DNA from: JBCCFW01 sp039029535
GTDB taxonomy: Bacteria; Acidobacteriota; JBCCFW01
Reading direction: 5' to 3'
Length of the DNA: 14,488 nucleotides
Assembly: GCA_039029535.1 (NCBI GenBank)
Contig: JBCCFW010000183.1
Coordinates: forward strand, 1-14,488
Below, piece after piece: positions 1 through 8,592 of the stretch. The first letter of the stretch is position 1. The number at the start of each line of letters is the position of its first letter. The position numbers and the translations under genes are program-made. The notes under the pieces were generated by a model. That model was given only the letters and a program-made list of their open reading frames with translations, was not told the DNA's origin and did no database searches.

Positions 1-2015
<2,015 letters not shown>

Positions 2016-2241
2016 GTGCACCTCCGGGATGGCCCACACGACCCAGGCTCCCCGAGCAGCATGGCACGCACCCCCAGCCCCAGCAACGTGCTCCCACCCG
2101 GACGGACACCTCGTCTCGTGAGGCTCCGTCGGCCTCCGGTCGTGACGCCCCTCTCGAAGCATCGGCGGCGAGCCGGGCGAGCTTGACCTGCCTCACCCGA
2201 GCACCGCTGAGAGGACCGGCGAACGGCCCCTCGGGCGCAGG
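2016..2241 (-). other. Intergenic region between the patatin gene and prkA
   Basis: 226 bases without a supportable gene. The minus strand just past the patatin stop can form a short stem, GGGCC with GGTCC, around a 7-base loop, but no U-tract follows. No AT-rich -10 box stands out. A prkA promoter could lie here (possibly for an alternative sigma factor), but I cannot point to it. Confidence 0.4.
2020..2025 (-). promoter_or_regulatory. Shine-Dalgarno of prkA
   Basis: GGAGGT on the minus strand, four bases before the GTG at 2015-2013. It decides the prkA start, because the family-conserved N-terminus begins directly after it. Another GTG six bases upstream overlaps this site and cannot be the start. 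Confidence 0.6.
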
Positions 2242-3270
2242 CTAGGCGGGTTCCTCAGTGGTTCCGTCGACCGGTGGCCGAATCGGCTCGGTGGCGGAAA
2301 CTCGAACGGGAAGCGGACGAGCCGAGCGCACCCAGCCCCGTCGGACCAGGCGGGCCTCCAGGCCGCGCCGCCAGCGATGGGGCCAGCTCTGGGCTCCCTC
2401 CCAGCGATCGAGGATCGCGGGCAGGGCTTCTTCGGCCGCCCGTCGCCCATGGTCGATGATCTCGTCGGCCCGCGCGAACTCGGCCCACTCGATGCCGGCC
2501 AGACCACAGCGAACGACGACGTCCGCCCGCCCGAGCTGAAGGTCCTTGAGTCGCTGCGAGAGGATGGAATCTCCGCGACTGACCACGTTGAGCCCCGAGC
2601 CGAGGTCGAGCTCGGGACCGAGCCCCGGTGAGACGTCCACGGCGATCACGAAGTCGGCCCCCAGGCTCTCGACCGCCGAGACGGGCACGACGTTCACCCA
2701 GCCTCCGTCGATGCAGGTGCGCTCCGCCACGGCGACCGGCGCCATGACCCCGGGGATTGCGCACGATGCTTGAACGGCGAGCCGCAGCGAGCCGCGGTCG
2801 AACAGGAGCTCGGTGCCGTCGGCAAAGTCGGCAGCGACCGCACCGAAGCGACAGGGCAGGCTCTCGATCGTCCGGTCGGGGACGAAGGCCGCCACCGAGC
2901 GTTCGAACTCGTCGGGGGGGATGAAGGAAGCCCTGATGCGCGCGAGGTTGTAGTAGTAACCGCGCCGCAGGTACTTGCGGAAATCGGCGAAGAGACTGCC
3001 GGACAGCTCTTCCTGGTACTCACGGAAGTGAGCGAGCTGGGTCTCCTTGAACTCCTCGCCGTTGAGGTACACGCTAGCGGTCGCGATGACCTTCTCCACC
3101 CCTCCGGAGTGGGTGAGCGCCGCCGCTCCTGCCAGCGCACCGAAGGAGGTTCCGACGATGACCTCGGGCCGGAGCCCCGCCTCGTCGAGCACGCTGAGCA
3201 CGCCCAGGTGGGCGAGACCACGCGCTCCTCCCCCTCCCAGGGCCAGCCCGAGCCGCGGCACGGCCACCAT
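2242..3270 (-). CDS. Patatin-like phospholipase (RssA/YchK-like)
   Basis: A 342-residue protein of the bacterial patatin family: serine lipid acyl hydrolases using a Ser-Asp dyad. All signature blocks are visible. The oxyanion-hole glycine stretch GGGGARG is at residues 12-18, the nucleophile elbow GTSFG has Ser42, and the dyad Asp is in DGG at 188-190 (CIDGGWVNVVPV). There is no signal peptide, so a cytosolic or membrane-peripheral enzyme is likely. After the patatin core come about 80 Arg/Pro-rich residues with no recognisable domain. The chosen ATG at 3270 overlaps the fmt stop as TGATG and has GGAGG just upstream; a GTG at 3267 or a TTG at 3273 are possible alternatives. Overlap with fmt suggests coupled translation. 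The lipid substrate is unknown; a link to formyl-methionine metabolism is not established. Confidence 0.92.
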   Translation of the reverse strand: MVAVPRLGLALGGGGARGLAHLGVLSVLDEAGLRPEVIVGTSFGALAGAAALTHSGGVEKVIATASVYLNGEEFKETQLAHFREYQEELSGSLFADFRKYLRRGYYYNLARIRASFIPPDEFERSVAAFVPDRTIESLPCRFGAVAADFADGTELLFDRGSLRLAVQASCAIPGVMAPVAVAERTCIDGGWVNVVPVSAVESLGADFVIAVDVSPGLGPELDLGSGLNVVSRGDSILSQRLKDLQLGRADVVVRCGLAGIEWAEFARADEIIDHGRRAAEEALPAILDRWEGAQSWPHRWRRGLEARLVRRGWVRSARPLPVRVSATEPIRPPVDGTTEEPA

Positions 3271-4238
3271 CAACCTCCGGCCGCCGGCGGGTCCTCCGGA
3301 GCGAGCGCTCGGTCCCCGACCATCACGTGACGACCGACCACGAGGCTGCGACCGTCCATGGGCGCCCGACCCTCCGGCCGCACCCGCTCGAGGTTCAAGA
3401 TCGTGCCGTCACCACAGGCCAAGGGCAGGGCTGCACCGTCGGGCTCCAGCAAGGTTCCGGGCTCCGCCTCGTGTCGACGCTCGGCGGGGAGCGTCGCCTC
3501 GAGCAGGGCGAGCCGTCGCTCCCCCACGACGACCGACGTGCCAGGCCAGGGTCGCAGGGCTCGGATCGTCCGATCGAGCTCGGAGGCCGGCAGCCGCGGA
3601 TCGAGGTAGCCCTCCTCCCGTCGCAGGGGTGGCGCCAACACCACCTGGGCCTCGTCCTGCTCGGCCGGCTCGAGCTCGCCGGCCTCGAGCTCGGGCAAGA
3701 GCCCGACCAGGGCCTCGGCTCCGAGCTCGGCCAGGCGCGCCTCGAGCCCGGGCGCGTCGTCGTCGTCGGTGATGGAGGTCTCGGACACCGAGAAGACCGG
3801 CCCGGCGTCGAGCTCACGGACCAGGCGCATGATGCTCACGCCCGTCCGCTCGTCACCTGCCAAGAGCGCCCGCTGGACGGGGCTCGCTCCGCGGAAGCGT
3901 GGGAGCAGCGAGAAGTGGACGTTGAGCGGCTCGAGCCGGGGCAGGGCCAGGAAGCGCGGCCCGAGGAGATGACCGTAGGCCACGACGGCCAACACGTCGG
4001 GACGCAGCGCCGCCACCTCCTTGCGGATGGCGACCGTCTTGATGCTCTCGGGCTGGAGCACGGGCAGGCCCAGCTCGAGTGCCGTCTCCTTGACGGCGGG
4101 CGCCTTCATCTTCTTCCGGCCCCGCCCGAAGGGGCGGTCGGGCGGGCTGATCACGGCCGGGATCTCGTGACCGGCGGCGTGCAGCGCGCGGAGGATGGTG
4201 GCGGCCGGGCTCGGCGTGCCGAGGAAGACGACCCTCAC
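3270..4238 (-). CDS. fmt: Methionyl-tRNA formyltransferase
   Basis: Transfers a formyl group from 10-formyl-tetrahydrofolate to Met-tRNAfMet, making the initiator tRNA for bacterial translation. 322 residues, the usual family length (about 310-330). It starts with the Rossmann strand MRVVFLGTPSPA and has the loop PPDRPFGRGRKKMKAPAVK near 32-50. The catalytic Asn106 and His108 sit in NVHFSLLPRFRGASP and Asp144 in LDAGP. These align with E. coli Asn108, His110 and Asp146 at a constant offset of two. The C-terminal tRNA-binding OB domain (LRPWPGTSV onward) is present. The start is a GTG at 4238 overlapping the def stop as GTGA, and the stop overlaps the patatin ATG as TGATG. def and fmt side by side is a classic bacterial arrangement. 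Confidence 0.97.
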   Translation of the reverse strand: MRVVFLGTPSPAATILRALHAAGHEIPAVISPPDRPFGRGRKKMKAPAVKETALELGLPVLQPESIKTVAIRKEVAALRPDVLAVVAYGHLLGPRFLALPRLEPLNVHFSLLPRFRGASPVQRALLAGDERTGVSIMRLVRELDAGPVFSVSETSITDDDDAPGLEARLAELGAEALVGLLPELEAGELEPAEQDEAQVVLAPPLRREEGYLDPRLPASELDRTIRALRPWPGTSVVVGERRLALLEATLPAERRHEAEPGTLLEPDGAALPLACGDGTILNLERVRPEGRAPMDGRSLVVGRHVMVGDRALAPEDPPAAGG

Positions 4239-4777
4239 GACTCGTCGGGGTACTCGTAGTAGTCGTCGAACTCGCCGCGTCGCTGCATCTTCTTGGCCTT
4301 GCGTCGGGCCATGTCGCCCTTGAGCCCCTTGAGGTTCTCGATGAACAGGCGGCCGTTGAGATGGTCCAGCTCATGGCAGAGCGCCCGCGCCATGAGACCC
4401 GAGGCCTCGATGAACTGCTCGTCGCTGCGCTCGTCCTGGTACTTGACCACGACCTTCTCGGGACGGACGACCTCGACCATGAAACCGGGGATGGAGAGGC
4501 AGCCCTCCTCCTCCTTGACCTGTCCGCTGCTCTCCACGATCTCGGGGTTGGTCAGGACGAACAGCTCCGATTTGGACGTGCCGGCATTGATGTCGATGAT
4601 GGTCAGGTTGTCCGGTAGGCCCACCTGGTTGGCGGCCAGGCCGACGCCCCGGGCGAAGAGCATGGTCTCTTGCATGTCGCGCACGAGGAGCTCGAGACGG
4701 TCGCCCCAGTCGGTGACGGGCTCGGCCTCCTTGGTCAGGGCCTCGTGCCCCATGGTGACGATTTTCAGGATGCTCAC
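4235..4777 (-). CDS. def: Peptide deformylase
   Basis: Metal-dependent hydrolase that removes the N-formyl group from nascent proteins, closing the cycle opened by the adjacent fmt. 180 residues. The three deformylase motifs are intact: GVGLAANQ (44-51), EGCLS with metal ligand Cys93 (91-95), and HELDH with two His ligands and the catalytic Glu (135-139). The C-terminus ends in a short basic then acidic/Tyr-rich tail (KKMQRRGEFDDYYEYPDES). The GTG at 4777 is chosen because it begins the family-typical N-terminus SILKIVT; a longer reading frame upstream is Arg/Pro-rich and unlike deformylases. The Shine-Dalgarno is weak (AAGTGAG). It lies 44 bp after the cNMP-binding gene. Confidence 0.97.
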   Translation of the reverse strand: MSILKIVTMGHEALTKEAEPVTDWGDRLELLVRDMQETMLFARGVGLAANQVGLPDNLTIIDINAGTSKSELFVLTNPEIVESSGQVKEEEGCLSIPGFMVEVVRPEKVVVKYQDERSDEQFIEASGLMARALCHELDHLNGRLFIENLKGLKGDMARRKAKKMQRRGEFDDYYEYPDES

Positions 4778-4821
4778 GGGCTCACTTCGCGTGGGGTGAT
4801 GGGAGGGCCTCGCCGACGGCT

Positions 4822-5562
4822 TCAGTCGGACTGGCGTCCCAGGAGGGTCTCGATGGTGGCGTGGGCCCGCTGGACGTTGAACTCCTTCATGACGTCCTCG
4901 ACGCGGGGACAACGAAGGATGACCTCGTCGAGAGCCGAGCGCGAGAGCTCCAGGCAGGTGGTGGCCACGCTCGCCCGGATGGTCGCGGTGCGGGGCTTGC
5001 CCGAGAGCAGGGCGGCCTCGCCGAAGAAGTCGCCGGCCCGAAGGTTCGCGAGCTCGACCTCGCTGCCGCCGCGGAGCGTGTAGACGCCGACCTCGCCGGA
5101 GCTGATCACGAACATCGAGTCGCCGGGCTGGCCCTCGGTGACCACGGCGTCACCGGGCTCGTAGCTGCGGTGGACCAGGCCCGCCGCGACCTCGTTGAAC
5201 TCGTCGTCGGAGAGGTCGTCGAAGAGCGGCGTCGGGACCCGGTCGGGCCCCGGCAGCCCGGCCGGTCGGCAAGAGCTGAAGTCGGGCTCGACGCCGAGCT
5301 CCATGGCCTTCTTCTGGGCGCCGATCGACTGGATCGTCATGCCCTCGCGGCCGTAGATCTCGCCGGCGGTCATGAGCGCGCCGGCTGCCCCGGCCTTGTC
5401 ACTGGAGTACTTCAGCGCGGTGGCCAAGAGCTCGTAGACCGTCGCGTCCTCACCCTCGCTGACGAGGTGGGCCTGGATGCGCTCCACGGCTGCGGCGTAG
5501 TCACCTTGCCGAAATAGGCCCCTCGCCTCTTCCTCGATCGCGCTGACGGCATCGTCGCTCAT
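4822..5562 (-). CDS. Cyclic nucleotide-binding domain protein with N-terminal helical repeats
   Basis: 246 residues. The first ~95 look like a TPR-type helical region (GLFRQGDYAAAVERIQAHL, then YELLATALKYSSDKAGAAGALMTAGEIY split over two helices). Residues ~110-225 form a Crp/PKA-type cNMP-binding domain with EPGDAVVTEGQPGDSMFVI and a phosphate-binding cassette FGEAALL...PRTAT at 180-193. Both Glu182 and Arg191, which contact cyclic nucleotide in the family, are present. No helix-turn-helix follows, so this is not a Crp-like transcription factor; an adaptor or regulatory subunit is more likely. The ATG at 5562 has AGGAGA five to seven bases upstream. It is the first gene of the leftward cluster, 44 bp before def. 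The ligand and partner are unknown. Confidence 0.85.
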   Translation of the reverse strand: MSDDAVSAIEEEARGLFRQGDYAAAVERIQAHLVSEGEDATVYELLATALKYSSDKAGAAGALMTAGEIYGREGMTIQSIGAQKKAMELGVEPDFSSCRPAGLPGPDRVPTPLFDDLSDDEFNEVAAGLVHRSYEPGDAVVTEGQPGDSMFVISSGEVGVYTLRGGSEVELANLRAGDFFGEAALLSGKPRTATIRASVATTCLELSRSALDEVILRCPRVEDVMKEFNVQRAHATIETLLGRQSD

Positions 5563-5675
5563 GACATCTCCTGCGGCCCGGCCGCTCCTGAGACCAGGGC
5601 GCGAATGGTACTCCAAAGGTACGCAACGCCCCGATCACCCGCCTGGACCGGGTGGCCGACGACGGTGCCGCGGGC

Positions 5676-5704
5676 TTGACCCTCCCCCGACCGCGTGACA
5701 CCAT
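5676..5704 (+). promoter_or_regulatory. Possible promoter of purD
   Basis: TTGACC (5676-5681, five of six to the sigma-70 -35 consensus) stands 17 bases before CACCAT (5699-5704), a poor -10 (three of six). The stretch just downstream, ATCAAATC, is the most AT-rich in this divergent region. Weak support only; I saw no clear partner promoter for the leftward operon. Confidence 0.22.
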
Positions 5705-5742
5705 CAAATCCCCTGATTTTCGAGCCACTTCGGCCTCTTTTT

Positions 5743-5759
5743 CCCCTGTCGAGCAGGGG
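5743..5759. promoter_or_regulatory. Hairpin in the purD leader
   Basis: CCCCTG-TCGAG-CAGGGG, a perfect 6-bp stem with a 5-base loop, ending 17 bases before the purD ATG. It is preceded by five T and followed by CCGTTTT on the plus strand. The purD start has no obvious Shine-Dalgarno apart from the GGGG inside this 3' arm, so the stem could mask ribosome binding or act as an attenuator. Function is inference. Confidence 0.35.
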
Positions 5760-5776
5760 CCGTTTTCGGGCTGAGC

Positions 5777-7066
5777 ATGCGCACGCTAGTCATCGGCGGT
5801 GGCGGTCGTGAGCACGCCCTCGCTTGGAAGTTGAAGCAGTCCCCTCAGGTCACTGAGGTCTTCGTCGCCCCCGGCAACGCGGGCCTCGACACTCTCGGCT
5901 CGGTGGTGCCCATCCACCACGCCGACATCGTCGAGATGGCGGACTTCGCCGAGAACGTCCACGTCGACCTGACGGTGGTCGGTCCCGAGCTCCCCCTGAC
6001 CCTCGGCATCGCCGACGAGTTCCACCGGCGGGGCTTGCGGATCTTCGGGCCGACGCAGGCGGCAGCCGAGCTCGAGGGCTCGAAGGTCTTTGCCAAGCGC
6101 TTCCTCGAGTCCGAGGGGATCCCGACGGCCGACTTCAAGGTGGTCTCGAGCCACGAGAAGGCGACCGCCGTCGCCGACTCGGGGGAGCTCGGCTGGCCCC
6201 TGGTCGTGAAGGCCGACGGCCTGGCCGCGGGCAAGGGCGTGATCATCGCCGCCGACCGCGAGGAGGCCGAGGCCGCCTTCCAGGTCATGTTCGAGGAGAA
6301 GAGCTTCGGCTCCGCCTCGGACCAGGTCGTGCTCGAGCGTTGCCTGACGGGCACCGAGGTCTCCTTCCACGTCCTCACCGACGGCGAGGCCTTCTTCCCG
6401 CTGGCCTCCTCCCAGGACTACAAGCGAGTCGGCGAGGGAGCGACCGGGCCGAACACCGGTGGCATGGGCACCGTCTCGCCGTCTCCTCTCCTCTCGAAGG
6501 AGCTGCAGCAGCGCATCCTGAAGGAGATCGTCGTCCCCACCCTGAAGGGAATGAAGGGCCAGGGGCGGCCGTATCAGGGCGTCCTCTACATCGGCTTGAT
6601 GATCACCGACGAAGGCCCTCAGGTCATCGAGTACAACTGCCGCTTTGGCGACCCCGAGACCCAGGTTCTCCTGCCCCGGCTCGACGGCGACCTGTTCGAG
6701 CTACTCAACGCGGTCATCGACGGCAAGCTGAGTCAGGTGCACCCGCGCTGGCACCACCAGGCGGCGGTCTGCGTTGTCATGGCCTCGGAGGGCTACCCCG
6801 GCAAGCCGACGACCGGCAGGACGATCGAGGGGCTGGACGCGGCCGCCCAGGTACCGGGCGTGACGGTATTTCACGCGGCCACCAAGTCCGAGGACGACGT
6901 GGTGAAGACCACCGGTGGTCGGGTCCTGGGGGTCACCGCGCTCTCGCCGAATCTCCCGGCAGCGCGGGATCACGCGCTCGAGGCCGTGAACGCCATCAGC
7001 TTCGAGGGAGCGCACTGGCGCCGTGACATCGGCCAGGACGTCATCGACTTCCTGGAGAAGAGCTGA
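5777..7066 (+). CDS. purD: Phosphoribosylamine-glycine ligase (GAR synthetase)
   Basis: Second step of de novo purine synthesis: joins glycine to 5-phosphoribosylamine with ATP, giving GAR. 429 residues, the same length as the E. coli enzyme. Visible in order: the N-terminal GGGGREHA (7-14) and APGNAG; DLTVVGPELPL (64-74); the start of the ATP-grasp domain (FGPTQAAAELEGSK); the nucleotide-binding loop KADGLAAGKGV (145-155); NTGGMGTVSPSP (226-237); and the metal-binding EYNCRFGDPETQ (285-296). All conserved blocks are intact. The ATG at 5777 begins exactly at the family N-terminus. It is followed 28 bp later by rsgA on the same strand, so cotranscription is likely. Confidence 0.98.
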   Translation: MRTLVIGGGGREHALAWKLKQSPQVTEVFVAPGNAGLDTLGSVVPIHHADIVEMADFAENVHVDLTVVGPELPLTLGIADEFHRRGLRIFGPTQAAAELEGSKVFAKRFLESEGIPTADFKVVSSHEKATAVADSGELGWPLVVKADGLAAGKGVIIAADREEAEAAFQVMFEEKSFGSASDQVVLERCLTGTEVSFHVLTDGEAFFPLASSQDYKRVGEGATGPNTGGMGTVSPSPLLSKELQQRILKEIVVPTLKGMKGQGRPYQGVLYIGLMITDEGPQVIEYNCRFGDPETQVLLPRLDGDLFELLNAVIDGKLSQVHPRWHHQAAVCVVMASEGYPGKPTTGRTIEGLDAAAQVPGVTVFHAATKSEDDVVKTTGGRVLGVTALSPNLPAARDHALEAVNAISFEGAHWRRDIGQDVIDFLEKS

Positions 7067-7094
7067 TCCTCATCGTCGATGACCGCGCGCACCC

Positions 7095-8057
7095 GTGACG
7101 TCGGCTCCTGACTCGCCGTCTCCGAGCGGAGACGCCCCCCTGCGGGCCCGGGTGGCTCGGATGCACTCGAGCGCCGCCCTCGTGTACCTCGAGTCGGCCG
7201 CCCCCGAGGCCGCCCCGGTCCCCGCCCGGCTCGGCGGCGCGCTCGACCGACAGCGGGAGAAAGGCACCACGCTGCTGGCCGCCGGCGATCACGTCCTGGT
7301 CGAGCGACGGGGTGACGACCTCGTGCTCATCGAGCGGCTCCCTCGTCAGGGCTGTCTCTCGCGGCGCAACCCACGGCGGCGTGAGGTCGAGCGGGTGCTG
7401 GCCGCCCACGTCGACCAGGCCCTGGTGCTGGCGTCGCTCACGCGCCCGGAAATCTCGACGCGGCTCGTCGACCGGCAGATCGTGGCGGCCTCGATTCAGG
7501 GGCTGACTTGCGCACTCGGCCTCACCAAGGCCGACGAGGCTCCGGCCGGACGCTTCGACGAGCTCGCCGCACCGTACCGCCAGCAGGGCTACCCCGTGTT
7601 CGCGTTGGCCCACGACGACGACGAGAGCCTCCGACGGCTCCGGACCGAGCTGTTGGCGGGCAAGACGACGGTGCTCTTCGGTCCGTCGGGGGTCGGCAAG
7701 TCGACGCTCCGCAACGCGCTGCTCCCGGAGCGCGAGCCGGTCGCCACGGGTGCTCTCTCGAGCAAGTGGCAGCAGGGCCGGCACGTCACGACGGCGGCCA
7801 GCCTGGAGCGCCTCCCCGAGGGGGGCTACCTCATCGACACGCCGGGGGTCCGCGGCTTCGGGCTCCACGGGGTCGAGGCGGGCGAGCTCCACCACCACTT
7901 TCCCGAGTTCGCCGACGCGACCTGCCACTTCAACGATTGCGTCCATCAGCAAGAGCCTGGCTGTGGTCTCGTCGACCGCGTCGAGCGGGGCGAGGCGAGC
8001 GCGGAGCGGCTCGAGTCGCTCCGGGCGATGGCCACCTCACTGGACGAGGAACGCTGA
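7095..8057 (+). CDS. rsgA: Ribosome small-subunit-dependent GTPase A (RsgA/YjeQ/EngC)
   Basis: Circularly permuted GTPase that helps late maturation of the 30S subunit. 320 residues. An OB-fold is at ~17-95, then the GTPase motifs in permuted order: G4 as TKAD (144-147, a change from the usual NKxD), G1 GPSGVGKST (196-204), a G2 Thr in GRHVTT (228-233), and G3 DTPG (248-251). A C-terminal zinc knuckle has Cys277, Cys282, His284 and Cys290 (CHFNDCVHQQEPGC). The GTG at 7095 is used because later starts (GTG 7152, ATG 7161) would cut into the first OB strand; the Shine-Dalgarno is poor and residues 1-16 are low-complexity Ser/Pro. It lies 28 bp after purD. Confidence 0.95.
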   Translation: MTSAPDSPSPSGDAPLRARVARMHSSAALVYLESAAPEAAPVPARLGGALDRQREKGTTLLAAGDHVLVERRGDDLVLIERLPRQGCLSRRNPRRREVERVLAAHVDQALVLASLTRPEISTRLVDRQIVAASIQGLTCALGLTKADEAPAGRFDELAAPYRQQGYPVFALAHDDDESLRRLRTELLAGKTTVLFGPSGVGKSTLRNALLPEREPVATGALSSKWQQGRHVTTAASLERLPEGGYLIDTPGVRGFGLHGVEAGELHHHFPEFADATCHFNDCVHQQEPGCGLVDRVERGEASAERLESLRAMATSLDEER

Positions 8058-8091
8058 GGGCGCGCGCGTCCGATCGTCGGAGCTCCTTGTC

Positions 8092-8115
8092 GATCGTCAG
8101 GCTGAGCCGACGATC
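8092..8115 (+). terminator. Strong hairpin after rsgA, possible transcript end
   Basis: GATCGTC-A-GGC-TGA-GCC-GACGATC: ten base pairs with one bulged A and a 3-base loop, 34 bases after the rsgA stop. No U-tract follows, so it is not a textbook intrinsic terminator; it could be a Rho-associated or 3'-end-protecting stem. The same 3' arm can pair instead with GATCGTCGG at 8072-8080. Confidence 0.35.
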
Positions 8116-8152
8116 CGCAGACCTGGCGATTCACGCCTGAGGCATCCCTAGA

Positions 8153-8172
8153 GCCCGGATTCCGGCGATTCC
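8153..8172. repeat. Copy 1 of a shared intergenic motif
   Basis: GCCCGGATTCCGG at 8153-8165 followed by C and GATTC. It contains the palindrome CCGGA-T-TCCGG. The same 13-mer, followed directly by GATTC, recurs at 10916-10933 in the lolA/waaA intergenic region. I found no third copy. Confidence 0.5.
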
Positions 8173-8276
8173 GGCCTTGGCAAGGTTCCTGCCTTCCAAG
8201 AAGGGCATGAAACGAGAACGCCGGACCCACTTCGACCCCTCCTCACTTGAAGTTGCCCTCAGCGGCAATTCCCGAC

Positions 8277-8293
8277 ATTGACGTCACGTCAAT
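8277..8293. promoter_or_regulatory. Perfect 17-bp palindrome, likely operator of the toxin-antitoxin operon
   Basis: ATTGACGT-C-ACGTCAAT: two 8-bp arms around one central base, with no mismatch. It sits immediately upstream of the toxin reading frame, where type II antitoxins with a helix-turn-helix bind to repress their own operon. Its left arm contains TTGACG, a candidate -35 box, so a dimer bound here would block RNA polymerase. It differs from the E. coli mqsRA palindrome. Binding by the downstream antitoxin is inference from position and symmetry. Confidence 0.6.
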
Positions 8294-8306
8294 CTCGACC
8301 TACCGT
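8278..8306 (+). promoter_or_regulatory. Possible promoter of the toxin-antitoxin operon
   Basis: TTGACG (8278-8283, five of six to consensus) is 17 bases before TACCGT (8301-8306, three of six). The -35 box lies inside the palindromic operator. If correct, transcription begins near 8313 and the toxin must start downstream of the GTG at 8305, for example at the TTG at 8362. Confidence 0.3.
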
Positions 8307-8592
8307 GCCTAGGTGGAGCTGGAGGCTCAGTCCAGACGCTGCCAGGCAGCGCATTCGGGAGTTGCTGGCGATCGGCTCGCTCGAGCTCACCCGTCACGCC
8401 CACGAGGAAATGGCAGCCGACGACCTCCACCTGTCGGAGGTGGTTCGGGTCCTGAGGGCGGGTGTCGTGGAAGAGCCCGAGTGGGAACGCTCGGAGTGGC
8501 GGTACCGCGTGCGCACGGCGTCCGTGATCGTCGTGGTGGCCTTCGAGCCCGACTGCTTGGTCGTCGTCACGACGTGGAGGGTTCGAAGATGA
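8305..8592 (+). CDS. DUF4258-like toxin of a type II toxin-antitoxin pair
   Basis: Small basic protein, 95 residues from the GTG at 8305. It resembles DUF4258 proteins, which often pair with MqsA-type antitoxins and are assumed to be RNase-like. Seen: LTRHAHEEMA (28-37), matching the family's 'HA..RM' opening although the usual Arg before Met is replaced; a helix LSEVVRVLRAG; then WRYRVR and two hydrophobic strands (VIVVVAF, LVVVTTW) ending in RVRR. The start is uncertain. The frame opens at a TTG (8278) inside the palindrome, GTG 8305 lacks a Shine-Dalgarno, and TTG 8362 would give 76 residues and still keep the whole conserved part. The stop overlaps the antitoxin ATG (ATGA). Toxicity and target are inferred from family and context only. 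Confidence 0.72.
   Translation: MPRWSWRLSPDAARQRIRELLAIGSLELTRHAHEEMAADDLHLSEVVRVLRAGVVEEPEWERSEWRYRVRTASVIVVVAFEPDCLVVVTTWRVRR
8576..8581 (+). promoter_or_regulatory. Shine-Dalgarno of the antitoxin gene
   Basis: GGAGGG seven bases before the ATG at 8589, inside the end of the toxin gene. It is much stronger than anything in front of the toxin, as expected if antitoxin is made in excess. It fixes the antitoxin start although the reading frame is open far upstream. Confidence 0.6.

Larger units (their letters stand above)
8058..8276. other. Structured intergenic region between rsgA and the toxin-antitoxin genes
   Basis: 219 bases with no credible gene. It holds the rsgA 3' hairpin, two tandem GATTCCGGC units (8158-8166, 8167-8175), the odd palindrome CCGGA-T-TCCGG (8155-8165), CCTTG-G-CAAGG (8175-8185) and CCTTC-CAA-GAAGG (8192-8204). 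The density of short inverted repeats is higher than in the other gaps in this window. Confidence 0.5.

Noticed and set aside
2205..2241. Stem after the patatin gene as a terminator
   Set aside because: Short stem containing a G-T wobble pair, no U-tract; not strong enough to list as a terminator.
3327..4259. 310-codon plus-strand frame opposite fmt
   Set aside because: Antisense shadow of a gene whose catalytic residues are all in place.
7079..7111. Ten-codon ATG frame overlapping the rsgA start
   Set aside because: Could be a leader peptide, but it has no convincing ribosome site and is too short to separate from chance.
8158..8175. Tandem GATTCCGGC units as a CRISPR or satellite array
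   Set aside because: Only two 9-bp units and no spacers; too little for an array.
8313..8588. Upstream extension of the antitoxin reading frame
   Set aside because: It lies within the toxin gene in another frame. The zinc-finger N-terminus begins at the ATG at 8589 with an ideal Shine-Dalgarno.
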